From Cannabis sativa (lineage: Eukaryota; Streptophyta; Magnoliopsida; Rosales; Cannabaceae), in NCBI RefSeq assembly GCF_029168945.1, contig NC_083605.1:73798969-73862968 (forward strand): DNA of 64,000 bases, given 5' to 3'. Numbering within the stretch: position 1 is the first letter of the stretch; each line of letters begins with the position of its first letter. The notes under the pieces are model-generated. The model was not told the origin of the DNA and did not search any database. It saw only the letters and a list, made by a program, of their open reading frames with translations. Made by a program: the position numbers and the translations under genes. Positions 12,031 to 23,824 of the stretch are shown piece after piece.

Positions 12031-14834
12031 GAATCTTGAGTTACTAATTCATCCGATGACTTTCCCTGTATCAACCAACATAAATGAAACTTAAATAAAA
12101 CAGTAAAGAAACTATACAAAAAAAATATAAAAAAACCTAAACAATAAAATAAGAATAAATACCTCGTCAGAAGGACGACGATGAATGGCATTAACCTTCT
12201 CTTGGATATCCTTAATTACAGTCATTACGGATTTGAAATTAAAATCAACAAAACACCTCAACAAAATGAAGTCCTCGGCCAATGATGATTGATTCGAACT
12301 GAGCATCTCCAGCTTAGATTTCATCCAATCAATATCTGCTGAATCAGACTTCTTTGAAGATGAGCCACCCTCGAAGGATTGCTTCGCTACACCACGTTCA
12401 TCAATAGATTCATCGAGAAATAGACCGTCAAGTTGAAGCTGCTGCCTCTCTTCATCGCAGGACGCATGTTTTTTATCTTCAATTGAACAAGATAATTAAA
12501 CATAATATGAAAAAAATTAAAACAATTGGAAAAACCAAAAAACAACAACATATATAAAACTGAAAAGAAACAGGAAAAAAACGAGAAAGAAAGCGTAAAG
12601 TACCTTCTCCAAAGGTAAATCAAAAATCTTGCCCTTCAAGTCTCGAAGGGTTGGATTTTTGGTGACGATGGTGTTGCTCCAGTTCAGAATCCTGGGAATA
12701 GAAGATGAAACTCTCTTACAGAAAGAGTTCACCATTGCAGGACAGCATTCATAAAACCAAACAGTAAAAACCCAAGGACATCCCAATGCCCTATACCAGC
12801 CATCATATTGGCCTCCCTTCTCTGCCTTTCTATTTTTCATAATGATCCCATGCTCAATCCTACCTTTGAATGAGTCAATTGTCAATTCAAATGATTCCCT
12901 ACCCCAACAATACTCATCCCACCGACCGCTATCAACTACATCTAGAACAAACCTAGACACTTCTTTGTCAGGAGTATTGCTAAGAAGAAAACACTGAATG
13001 AAATACAAAACCCATTTTCAAACCAATAGACTCATCCAAACCCCACCGACTACCCAAAAAGCATCCTCGATGGCTTTGTTGTCAATAGTTTTTACACCAC
13101 GGAAACATGTTTCTACCAATTGATTTGTTTCTGTGAAAACAACAACTTGTTGCAATCACCGAAACAATCTAAACCGTAAATAAGGTAAAATTCTTCGGCA
13201 CTAAACCGTATGCAACGGCCAGCAACCTTAGCCCAAAACTCCTTAGGATTAGGTAGAAACTTCCCTTAGTAATAAACTATGAACGACTTGTGGGTGAAAA
13301 ACAAACTCAGGCATATCCAGAAAATGCCCAAACTGAGTTTGACGAAACAAAGAAAGCAAATTAACAGATAAAGTGTTTTTAATATTATTTATCACAGAAT
13401 ACACACTGGTGCACACACACTTAGATCTGTAAAAATCAGAAGGACTAAATTTACAGTCCCAAACCTGCAACATAACAAAAAAGGGCCAATATAAATTATA
13501 AATCCTGAGTTAAACAAGATGAAAACTGTAATACAACTACAAACAAACTAAAAACAAACTATCAATGGCAAACAACTACACAGAAAATAACAGCAAAGAC
13601 CTTAAATCGTTTGGAAACATTAAAAAAACAGTAAACAACTAACCCTAAAAGAAATCGAAAAATGCAGTATAAAAAGAACAACAAAACTATATTAAAACAA
13701 CAAACAAACTAAAAAACATATACAACTATAGAAAAATATAGAGCAAAGATTTGAAAATCGTTTTGAAATCTAAAATATAACAGCAAACAACTAAACCTAA
13801 TGAAAATCGAAAACACATCAAAACATACCAGTAACAAACTATTAAAAAACTGAAAAGAAACTAACGAAGAATGATTGAAAACACCAAAAACGAAAACAAA
13901 ACACATAACCTGTAAGCACAAAAAAACACTAAAAATAAAGAAAACAAAACAAAATTAAAGAACAACACCCAGACCAGAATCAAATGGAAAGATCAAAAGC
14001 AACAATAAATAACTAAAAAATTTAAAAACATGAAACAAAATGCGCAAATGAAACCCTAAAATCACACAAAGCAAAATGAACATGAAAACGCCAAAAATCT
14101 GGGTAAAGCAGAAATGGAAGAAAAGGGGGAAACGAAAATAAAACTAAAAACCAACCTCAGTCCGATCTTCAGAATGTGTAATAGATTTTTGAAATTTTTT
14201 CCCGTAAATTTACAAGCGAGGGCTCCTCCAAGTTCAGCTTCGATTTCTTCGAAGAAGTGGGTTTCACACGCTTCGGCATGGGAGCTTCAAAATCAGAATC
14301 AAAATCATCAATGATTGGGCATTTACCCTTGGATTTGTTGGCCAAAGATTTCTTGCCCATTTTTGATTTCTTTTTGAGAACTGGAGAAGGGGATGAAGAT
14401 GACCGAGTGATTGCCATGGTATAAATAAGATTGAAAAAAAAATGAAACAGAGAGGGAAAAACAGTTGCTAAATCGTGGGCTAAGAGGAAGTTGAAAATTC
14501 GTGGATGAACCAAAAATAAGAGGGAAAAACGTGATAAATTATGGGTGGTTAATGGATGTTACTTGAATTCAAAATGAACTTAGAGAACAGAAATGAAGAA
14601 TAGAAAATGAAATGAAAACAAAATGAAAAAAGAGAGGGAAGAGAGTATGATTTGATTGATGATGCATGGGGAGAGAACACGTGTATGCATGGTATGATGA
14701 GTAAGTGGTAAATGTGTAATAAAAATAAGTTTGTAAGTATAAATGTAGTAATAGGCGTGTGAGGGTAATTATGTAATAAAGTGTGTAAAAAGGATTTTTC
14801 ATGTAAAAATTTCTAAAAATTATAGGAAATAAAT

Positions 14835-15690
14835 TAATAAACGTAAAGTAATTTTAGATTATTATGTTATTGCTATAGTTAAAAATTCTAAATTGATATA
14901 ACAGTAACAACGATATATTATTATCACTATTACTGTTATGTCACTGTCTTATTCCTCAATCCTCAGCAATTTTACATAATACGAGTACTCTTATTCAATT
15001 CTCAATAATTTTAAATTAACATGACAGTAACAATGATAAATAATTATCATTACTATTGCTATGTCACCGTCTCATTCCTCACTTTTCAATTCTTAATTAT
15101 AGACTTTATTTATGAAATACAAAAATGTAAGCAAGTAGAGCAAAAGAAGCCAATGTAAGCTCTCCCCCTCAATTTTTCTATTTCTTAAGAACATCAATTT
15201 TCATTTTCTAATAAGTCAATATTGCTTGAAATAATTGAATGAACACCTCCCTAATAATACCTCCAAAAGATTTTTTTTTCTTTTTCAACAAACCAAAATC
15301 CAAACCGTCAAAAAAAAAAAAAAAAAATTTCTTCAAGTGCAAGACCACAGTCAAAGAAAAGTCTCACTAATTTTATAACCTACAAAATACACTCTTTATA
15401 ATGAAAAGATTAATTATGATTTTTATTAAAATTAGACAAAATTAACTGAATGAAAATAAATTAAAAAATAAATAAATAATAATTGACTATTAAATTATAT
15501 TTTTTATTTTTTTTCTAAATTATTAAGATATATGTTTTTTTTTTTTTTGAGAAAAATTAAGATATATACTTTAATTTTTGATGTCTATAAATTTATGTGT
15601 AATTTGTGAATTTTTTTATTAAAATTAGACAAAATTAACCGAATGAAAATAAATTTAAAAGAAAAATAAAAGAATAAATAAATAATGATT
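14835..15690. other. Gene-free stretch with duplicated palindromes
   Basis: Two direct copies, about 123 bp apart (from about 14885 and 15010), each carry an imperfect hairpin around ACAGTAACAA..TTACTGT. A second direct duplication (about 15425-15485 and 15612-15692, ATTAAAATTAGACAAAATTAA) follows. No gene is seen. Confidence 0.55.
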
Positions 15691-15790
15691 GACAATATGT
15701 AACCCACACGTCAATTTAGCACAACTTTCGAACACTGTGACCTACCACATCACACGCGCCGCGAATCGGCATAATAGCCAAAGAATATGC

Positions 15791-15796
15791 CACGTG
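15791..15796 (+). promoter_or_regulatory. G-box / ABRE core upstream of ITPK
   Basis: A CACGTG palindrome in the context GCCACGTGTAC lies about 90 bp before the TATA box. G-boxes bind bZIP and bHLH factors. The position fits a proximal promoter element, but no function is proven. Confidence 0.45.
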
Positions 15797-15877
15797 TACA
15801 ATCCGATCCCTTTTTACATACTCACCCTGGTGACGTTATCATTATCACCCTTCTTCACTCTTAACCCTAGTCGAAGC

Positions 15878-15885
15878 TATATATA
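15878..15885 (+). promoter_or_regulatory. TATA box of the ITPK gene
   Basis: TATATATA followed by CC lies about 300 bp before the start codon. Transcription would be expected to start near 15910-15920, giving a leader of about 270 nt. Confidence 0.6.
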
Positions 15886-16097
15886 CCCATCACCCGCACC
15901 AGATTCTTTCTCACCTTTTTCCCTATCCATATTTTCATTTTCTTCTTAACGATTTCTTCGAAGCTCAACAATGGCCGTTTAGGTTTTCATAATAATTTGA
16001 TTGGAACAAACAAAAGAAAATTATTGAATTTCGGACCTTTGATTTCTTTGACCACTACTGTGAATGTGTGAATCGATCGATTGATTTTTCTCTTTTT

Positions 16098-16178
16098 ATG
16101 AGCGTTTTGGTACTACCATTTTGCTGGATTCTTGTTCTTTTCGTTTTTGTCTTCTTCGAAAGGGTTTGGTTAGTGTGA
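16098..16178 (+). promoter_or_regulatory. Upstream ORF in the ITPK leader (26 codons)
   Basis: ATG at 16098 opens a hydrophobic 26-codon frame (MSVLVLPF.. to ..ERVWLV) that stops at 16176-16178, seven bases before the ITPK start. Two shorter upstream ORFs precede it at 15971-15982 (3 codons) and 16064-16084 (6 codons). They belong to the mRNA leader only if it is unspliced there. Confidence 0.5.
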
Positions 16179-16185
16179 ATCATCA

Positions 16186-17298
16186 ATGGCGGAGCGGAGG
16201 TTCGGCGTAGGTTATGCGCTGGCACCAAAGAAACAACAGAGCTTCATTCAAGATTCTCTTGTTAGTCTTGCTAAGTCTCACGGTGTCGATCTTGTTCGTA
16301 TCGACGAGGACCGTCCTCTGGCTGACCAGGGACCGTTCGATTGTGTTCTTCACAAGCTTTACGGTGTGGATTGGCGGCAGCAGTTGGAAGATTTTAGGGC
16401 TGTTAACCCTAATGCGGTGATTATTGACTCTCCGGAGGCGATCGAGAGGCTTCATAACCGGATTTCGATGTTGCAGGTTGTTTCTGAGTTGAAGATTGAG
16501 GACAGGAGTGAGACGTTTGGGATTCCGAAGCAGATAGTGATTTATGATAAAGAAACGTTGCTCGATCGTCCGGCATGGGAGGGGCTCAAGTTTCCGATTA
16601 TTGCGAAGCCTCTTGTGGCTGACGGCAGTGCTAAGTCTCATAAGATGGCTCTCGTCTTTAACCACGATAGTCTCAACAGTCTAAAACCGCCTATTGTCTT
16701 GCAGGAGTTTGTGAACCATGGTGGAGTGATTTTCAAGGTCTATGTGGTTGGAGAGTATGTTAAGTGCGTGAAGAGGAAGTCTCTGCCGGACGTGTCGGAG
16801 GAGGAGAAAGTGGGTAGCTTGGAGGGTTTGTTGTCTTTCTCGCAGGTATCTAATCTCGCCACTAACGAAAGAACTGACGATAAGTACTACAAGAAGATGC
16901 ATTTGGACGAAACCGAGATGCCTCCTCAGAGCTTGCTTATCGAAATCGCAAAGGGTTTAAGGCGTGCTATGAAATTGCATCTGTTCAACTTCGATGTTAT
17001 TAGGGATGCCAGGTTTGGGAATCGGTACCTTATAATTGACATCAATTACTTTCCTGGGTATGCGAAAATGCCAGGCTACGAGAAAATAATGACGGATTTC
17101 TTCTGTGATATAATGCACAAGAAAGAGAGAGATGCAGAAAAGGTTCTTGAGGAGAATGATGATAATGGGGTTGATGGACTTGGATGTGAAAAAGGAGTGA
17201 GAAAGCTTGTAAGCAATTCTTGCGGCAGTGATGGGGAAGATGGAGTTCTACCAGTTTCACCTATTGGCAGAGAAGAGGAGAAACCAATTCAAGTATGA
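16186..17298 (+). CDS. ITPK1: Inositol-tetrakisphosphate 1-kinase (inositol 1,3,4-trisphosphate 5/6-kinase)
   Basis: A single uninterrupted frame of 370 residues. The enzyme is an ATP-grasp kinase that phosphorylates inositol polyphosphates on the way to phytate and, in plants, to pyrophosphates; it acts in cytosol and nucleus. Visible family signatures: [15 protein letters not shown] at the N-terminus, LHKLYGVDW near residue 56, EAIERLHNR near 85, [17 protein letters not shown] near 139-155, [19 protein letters not shown] near 170-190 and [18 protein letters not shown] near 280-297, which holds the metal-binding Asp and Asn. These match plant ITPK1-type proteins throughout. About 50 acidic, low-complexity residues at the C-terminus extend beyond the usual length of about 320. 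The start follows TCAATGG, a good plant context. The gene has no intron in the coding part. Exact paralogue (1, 2 or 3) is not certain. Confidence 0.95.
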   Translation: MAERRFGVGYALAPKKQQSFIQDSLVSLAKSHGVDLVRIDEDRPLADQGPFDCVLHKLYGVDWRQQLEDFRAVNPNAVIIDSPEAIERLHNRISMLQVVSELKIEDRSETFGIPKQIVIYDKETLLDRPAWEGLKFPIIAKPLVADGSAKSHKMALVFNHDSLNSLKPPIVLQEFVNHGGVIFKVYVVGEYVKCVKRKSLPDVSEEEKVGSLEGLLSFSQVSNLATNERTDDKYYKKMHLDETEMPPQSLLIEIAKGLRRAMKLHLFNFDVIRDARFGNRYLIIDINYFPGYAKMPGYEKIMTDFFCDIMHKKERDAEKVLEENDDNGVDGLGCEKGVRKLVSNSCGSDGEDGVLPVSPIGREEEKPIQV

Positions 17299-20160
17299 AT
17301 CTTGAAATGAGGGTCCGTGATATGTAGTCAATTGACTGTAACTCTTGTCCGTTAATGTGGTTGGTGATTTTGGTCTTGGGAATTTGATTTTAAGCAGTTT
17401 GGCCCTTTTCACCAATTTCTTGATGGAAGAAAGTTTCACATTTGGTTTAGAATAGCAGTTGATACAGTGCTGAATGAGTAGGCTACAGTTTTAACCTGTT
17501 GAGACAGCATTAGTTGGTGCACAGTGGTGATAATGTAAATTCCAGCCACCGTTCCTATGAAGATAGGTACTTCCCAAATACTTTCAAGTTTTAGGAAAAT
17601 CAAGTTGTAATGACATTTTCACTGAATGGATTTTGCGATTTTGTCAATCACATTTTAGTTTCTTTAATATTCTCAATTTTTTGTTTCTTTTTTAGGTTAT
17701 CCGATTTTCTTTGTTCTTGAACTTGTTTGATTGCTGATGAAATTGATTGATAGATATAACCCCATTACCAAATATATCTGTGGAATATTGTCGAAACTAA
17801 TTCAGCTTCACTAAATCCAGGATTTGGCTGCTATGAGGCAGGTCTTATGTTTTCTATATGAATACATTTCTTTGATCGTTGGAAAGTGATTGTTTGTCGA
17901 TGTGATTATTGATCTGAAGCAAGGATTTCTTTGAACTGGCGTGTCTCATGCAAGTTGAGAATGGAAATACCTCAAATATTTTGTCCTTCATTTCTTTATT
18001 ATTCCTCATAAAGGTATTTTTCAATTTGAGGACATGAAAGTTATTTGGTTTTCTCCTTGCCACCTATGGCTCTGGTATACATCATTATAAGTTTTTTTGA
18101 TTTAATGAATTTATCTGTTATGTTATATTTGCTTGGTTTGATATGATAGTATGATATGTATAGTAAAGAAGATTCTTATTTTGTGTGTTGTACTCTGCCT
18201 AGGGTTTGTAGGTTATAGATTCTTTCAAATGCATATGTAGGCTTAATTTCAAAGATGCCAGAGAAGTTTGCTTTTGCTGGACTTGAACTGCATATATTCT
18301 TATGGCCTGCCTGTTAGAGAAGTATATACTAGAACAAAAAAGAAAAAAGTTCTATGTCCTTTTATTGGTCCCTCACCATGTACCTTATCCTCTTGTTTTT
18401 CTGGTTGATTAGTTGAGTTATTCTGTTCTCACCAATGTATGTGTGTGATTGTTTTTTTTTTTTTTAATTCTCTCTTTTGTAAATTTACGTGTTAAGTATA
18501 ATCAAGTCTGAAATTGTGTGGGCAACAGCCTTTGTAAATAATACTAAAAAGGTTGTTTTTTTCTCATCTTCTTCACCTTTTTTCTGCTCCCATTCATATA
18601 AGTTTGGTTATGACGCAACCCTGTACCCTAGAAGTGAGCCCAAATAGGCCAGTGTTATACTCACCTTAGAAGGAGTTATGAAGATTTTAGCAGCTAATGT
18701 CCCCTGAGAAGTGATGGACCTGAATCCACTTCAGTAAATTTTATTTTTAGGTTTAGATGGATTAATTTTTCCAGAACTCCATGCTATGATAGCTGTTTAA
18801 TAGTTGGAGTTGGTCTCATAGGCTAGTCGAAATGTAGATGAATTTTGTCTGAAAAATCATTGTGAGAATGGTAAAGGGAGCTTTTTTGACACCAACTTAA
18901 TGTGAAGATGAAAAAACCAGAGTAAATTCACTTGTTTGTGTCGTACTGTCATTAATAAGGAACTTACCCTAGTAGTAAGCCCATGGGTTCTAAACTTTAT
19001 AAAGGAGTTAGAAAAGCTTGTATTCTTTCCATAGTATTATATTCTCTTTTAGAATTCATCCTCACCCAATTGACCCATGTTGGCAAGTTGACACTTTAGA
19101 AAGAAAGTTCATCTGGAATCTAAACGATTCGTGCAATTCGCCAGTTCATTTTGTTTGAACTTAAAAAGTAAAGGTTGGAGCTTGCTCTTGCTAAAGTTTG
19201 CTTTATTCCTTTCCAGTCCTACTTGTACACTTTAGTGCTTGTCAATTCTTCCTTACGTATCGAGCCAAGAAGACTATAGACTGAATCTTGATTAACAAAA
19301 AAAATAGCAATCTTTGTTGAGCATGAATACCATAGACTGGAGATATTCATTCACATATACTTTTTAAACGTTTTCCATTCTATTAGATACTCTTTGCATT
19401 ATAGTTAGATTTGACATCATTATTATTACCGTTTTGTTTTCAGAAAATATTTTAATTCCTTAATAATTTGCTTTTTGACTTAGAGAGTAGAAATGTATTT
19501 GGTGATTTAGGATAGTGTGGAACCATACAAGTATAGTAATACTTGTGTAATGTTGAATATTGTAATAATATCTTAGCTGATCCTTTCAAAGTAGGTTGAT
19601 TCATGTTTACTTTGTTTTCTCCTCAATATATAGTTTCTTTTCTTTTCTGCAATTCTGGTGCATTATGTGCTGAAATTTTGCTTTAATTGGGTTTATGATA
19701 TTGTTTCAGTTTCTGAACTAGCGATTTGCTTCTCTAGAAGTACAATGAATTCAGGCCAATGCTTGATTATAAATTATGATGAAAAATAACCAGCTAGTAC
19801 ATATTTGATTGCTGTTGGCTCACTATTCTATCTGACTCTTCACTTTTTCTTAGGTTTATTATTCTCTGAATATTTTAGTATGGTTTTTTGTAATGTAACA
19901 TAAGGTGCGTAACCTTTGTGCAAGTAATAGCAACTTTCAATGATGTACATGTTAGAATTGATTTTTTGAGCGTAACCTGGCAGTTCGACCGGGATATGGC
20001 CCCAACAATTTTTTTTGAGCCTGTGGGGATTCGAGCTTTGGAACAAATGTCTACCAGCATTTTCCAAGACTCCTCCTTACGACCCCTCTGGGGGTTGTTT
20101 GTAGCTAGAATCGAAATGAAACCAGTTTAACCACTTTGTTATATTATTTTAGAATCACAA
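17299..20160. other. ITPK 3' flank and gene-free stretch
   Basis: T-rich 3' flank followed by about 2.8 kb of unique-looking DNA, less AT-extreme than elsewhere. I found no exon chain with a known domain, no RNA gene and no element end. Confidence 0.55.
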
Positions 20161-20163
20161 TGT

Positions 20164-20216
20164 ACAATGCACACCAACCCCCTCCAACCCCCTCGGGCGG
20201 TGTTGGTGTGCATTGT
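20164..20216. repeat. 15 bp perfect inverted repeat (hairpin)
   Basis: ACAATGCACACCAAC (20164-20178) pairs perfectly with GTTGGTGTGCATTGT (20202-20216) across a 23-base C-rich loop. It lies in non-coding DNA. It is shorter than a typical plant miRNA precursor arm. Confidence 0.7.
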
Positions 20217-20219
20217 TGG

Positions 20220-23200
20220 ACTATGTCAAATGATTGTCTTTGTCACTTGAATGCTCTTTTGTTATGGTTGCTTGCTGCTTGTATTTATTTTTTATTATGG
20301 GAATTTACTGTGGTAACTATCACACACAGCCACCATAAGAACTAACCTCATTTGAATATTTACATTTTAAGAATTGGGTTCAAGTCAAATGTTAAGAATT
20401 GCCTATAAGTGGAAAATAGAAAAGTTCCAAGGTGGAGCATAGTCGGTCGGTGTTGTTCTTCCGGTCTCTCCGGGTGTGGATTTTGAACACTAGACAACCT
20501 GTTAAGTTCACATTTTCAGTCACTAAGTTTAGTTCTAATGCTTTCATTATTCAGTTCAGTGCACATACTTAGAACACTAGACAACCTGTTTTTCATTCAC
20601 CAATGATCTAAGGCAAGAGTTTATTTCCCAAGATTATATACGCAAGCTATAAACAAGTGCTGTTAGTTATATGACACTAAACTTTAGGTGATGGAATAAT
20701 TAAGTGGTAGTGGATAAATAAAGTAGGAAACTGAAACTTGTACTTATCCAATTTTGGTGTGGCCCAGAGTTCCTATCAAAGATTACACATGTGTGGAGTA
20801 GACTAGCTATCTTACCAGGTCGATGTCAATTCTAAGAAGAAAAAAACGACTCCATTTTGCCACAAAATCCATCATCTTATTCTTAACCCATGATTACTTG
20901 GTTTATGCATGTTGTCACACTTCACTTCTAGCCTTTATTTGGTTTTATTATTTATATTTTTTTGGGCAAAAATCTTTTGTTTTTTCGGCTCGTGCTGTGC
21001 ATAAATCTCTAATGGGCTTTATATTTTGTTAAAGATCAATTTAGAACTTATTTTTTTTCTTCACAAAAATGGAACAAGTTAGCATGTACTATGTAGTTAT
21101 TATCCTTCTCAAAAGAAATCATACAAATGTCATTATTTCTCAAGCTTTGTTTCAAATAGACCAGCCTAATACTATTAAAATCATGCCATCTCAGCCTTAA
21201 AATTGACACCTACTTTAATGGAGTTTTTACAAAAATATATAATTTTGCGTAAAAATTTACAATTTTATTATTAGACGAATTTTTTAAATAGCCGTAAAAT
21301 ATTAAATAGAATAATTAAAACAGTAGAACAATTAAAAATCAACTGTGGAATAATGGTGAAAATTTAACGCTATACATGGTACAAAATTTATACAATATTT
21401 TTAAAAAAAATCCTGTTTGACAGTATAAAAGAGTAAAAAAATTGGAAATTTTAGCATGTGGGGTAAAAATTCCTTTAATGAAGCACCTCATCTTTTTCAA
21501 CAAAATTAGTATTTCAACTATTAGACTCTTTTCTTCATTAAACTTCAAATAAAACTTAATAATCTCCACTAGCAACTCCAAATCACTTATGGCACGTTTA
21601 CTATACAGTAATCAGGATCAGAATAAATTAATGGCGAAATGTAACGGAATAAATGAAAAATAATCAAAATCAATATTTGTAATATGTTGTTTACTAAATT
21701 TTTTTAGAAATGGAATAGTTGTGATTTATCTTGTTTACTTTGTTAGGAAACGTAATCGGAATGCTTAAATTGACTAAATTGCCTTTCTGAGTTAAACTAT
21801 ATTATTTGGTAGTTAATTTGTAAGACATATTTTAAAGGACAAAATTGTCATTATATATTTAATATTAAAAAATAAAATAAAAATAATAAAAATCCATTAC
21901 CTTTAATGGCATTCCTTACAAAATTGGTTGGGGAAGTTCTCCCTTTCTTTTCTCCCTTATTTAATCAACTTCTCCCTATCCTAATTTTAATAATGCAAGT
22001 AAACAAATGTAAGGGAATGATTACCTTACTATTAATTCCCATTACTTATTAGTAAACATAACACAACCACACAAAATAACTCAACAATAAAATAAAGGGA
22101 TTTTTTTAGGAATATACTATATTAGGTAAGTTTTTACAAAAATAACGTTAATAATGTATCACACACAAAATGACGTGACACGTCATCATCTCCTCCACGA
22201 TTACCTGCAAACATAAACACAAATATTAATCCTAAAAATAGAAAATTACCAAAAAATCGGCAATTATATATACAAAAACTTAACATAACAAAAACAACGT
22301 TATTTTTGAAAATAATTGCCAAAATAAGGTGGCCCATGAAAATTTCCCTAAAATAAAAGACCTAAAAATAAACAAAATACATACACAATTAAGCTCGGGC
22401 TAGGCCTGTGCCTAGGGCCCACCTAGCCCAGAGACCCAAATTTTTTTTCCCTTTTAAAATTATATCTTTTTTTTTACTGATTTTGAAAAATACCACATTT
22501 TTTCTAACATAAAGCCCAAAAATATTTTTTTTTCTTGTGGCCCATTTTATTTCAGGTATTAATAACTCTTTTATACAAGTTATTGATAGTATATAGCATT
22601 ATTGTTATTTTGTATTTTTCAATATATTACTATTTTGAATTAATTATTTGTTTTGTGATAAATTTTAATTTAAGGGTTAAAATGTAAAATTAATTTTTAA
22701 AATAAATTAAAATAAGAGAGAATGCAAAAAAAAAAAAAAAATCACCAAATTAGTGTAGACTCAAAATTCAACATTATTAATAGTGCAGAATTTAGTATAC
22801 ACCAATTTAGTGTATAATTTGGTGTGTCATTAAAGTGAAATAGTATGAAGATTTCACACCAATTTGATAAAATGATGTACTATTGGAGATACTCTTACTG
22901 ACAAGCATCAATTTAAATACGGAAAATATACATTAACTACTATTTTTTTTTTCAACTTTATATTTATATTTTGACAAGAAATTTTTTTCATCTATATTTT
23001 TCTTACTTATTATTTTTTTCTTTTTATTGTTTTTTATTTATTAAGGCTTCAATTTTATTTTCTCTTCTATTATTTTTTTTAGTCAACTTTAGCTTTTTTT
23101 TTTAAGTGTCACTGTTCTTTTTCTTTCTTTCTCTATTTCTCTTTGTAATTTTTTTTTTGTCTTTGTATATATATATTTATAATAAGTATACATTTTTCAT

Positions 23201-23346
23201 ATCTCGTTTTTAACAATTTTTCTCTCTTATAACAAACTAAGAAGACTCCTAAATTTTTCAATCTTTTACATGATTAATAAAAGTAATATATTTTTTTGGT
23301 TGTTTTGTAGTTTATTTAAAGTTAATTTATAAATGATTTGCATATT
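20220..23346. other. Gene-free A+T-rich stretch
   Basis: Holds long poly(T) tracts and a possible small MITE-like segment around 22740-22890 with repeated AATTTGGTG-like motifs in both orientations. No supported coding exon. Confidence 0.5.
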
Positions 23347-23354
23347 TTAACAAG

Positions 23355-23816
23355 TAGGGTTGAGCATGAAATCTAGAAATTGAAAAAACCGTTCAAACCG
23401 ACTTGTTGAAAGCTACTGGAACTGAAATAGACGGAACTGAAAACCAAAAAAATCATTAATGGTTAAAGCTGCCATTGAACTAACAATTTTTTTGGGTAAT
23501 AAACCGACCGAAAAAAATCAAAACCGACCGTTAAAAAGAACAAGGCAATCAGTTTTTGAACAATTAAAAAGTATGGTTGTAGTTGTAGAATGTAGAATAA
23601 TGTGCTTATACAATAAATTGGATCATATTTTAAAGAAAAAAAAGAAGTTCGGTTTGGGCGATTTAAACTGACCAAACCGAGGTTCAAAACAGTCGGTTTT
23701 AAGACAAGTTCTGGATTGGTCAATCGGTTTTCGGATTGCACCAATCCAAACCGAAAATTAAATTGTAGATTTTTATATAGAAAAAAACCGACCAAACTGA
23801 TTGATGCTCAACCCTA
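23355..23816. mobile_element. hAT-type MITE
   Basis: A 462 bp element with terminal inverted repeats TAGGGTTGAGCATG / GATGCTCAACCCTA. It is flanked by a perfect 8 bp duplication, TTAACAAG, at 23347-23354 and 23817-23824, the size made by hAT transposases. The interior is rich in the motif AAACCGACC in both orientations. No intact transposase. Confidence 0.85.
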
Positions 23817-23824
23817 TTAACAAG

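Larger units (their letters stand above)
10145..14417 (-). pseudogene. DUF1985 / Ulp1-like (C48) protease gene of a MULE, degenerate
   Basis: C48 enzymes cleave SUMO-type modifiers; the role of transposon-borne copies is unknown. Exons read by splice phase: a basic N-terminus (MAITRSSSS.., ATG at 14417); DUF1985 pieces at 13464-13250 (FGHFLDMPE, LLLREV), 13250-13020 and about 13008-12604 (YCWGRESFE, GCPWVF, PRILNW); a linker from about 12480 to 12163; an Asp-rich stretch 12065-11687; then 11581-11238, 11142-11016, 10871-10360 and 10280-10145. The last three splice in perfect phase and give the protease fold: HMNTIFYYLRK, then ESHWVFGRLDV with catalytic His, and SQQKNDCGAYVAAFAEFF with catalytic Cys and the preceding Gln. 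The usual catalytic Asp is Asn in LFLYNSL. A frameshift near 11885 and stops between 13250 and 13010 break the gene. The Asp run comes from a (GAT)n microsatellite. Confidence 0.8.
5970..14825. mobile_element. Mutator-like element of the Kaonashi type (transposase plus Ulp1-like gene)
   Basis: The unit holds a MuDR-type transposase on the plus strand and a DUF1985/Ulp1 protease-like gene on the minus strand, meeting tail to tail with about 620 bp between. MULEs that captured ULP-like genes and lack long terminal inverted repeats are known from plants (Kaonashi). I see no long inverted repeats at either end. The boundaries given rest on a possible 9 bp duplication, GAAATAAA(A/T), at 5961-5969 and 14826-14834; this is A+T rich and could be chance. 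Both genes carry disabling changes, so this copy is probably not autonomous. Confidence 0.5.

Noticed and set aside
16183..16665. 160-codon open frame on the minus strand opposite ITPK
   Set aside because: It is antisense to a strongly conserved kinase and shows no domain; it is a shadow of biased codon use.
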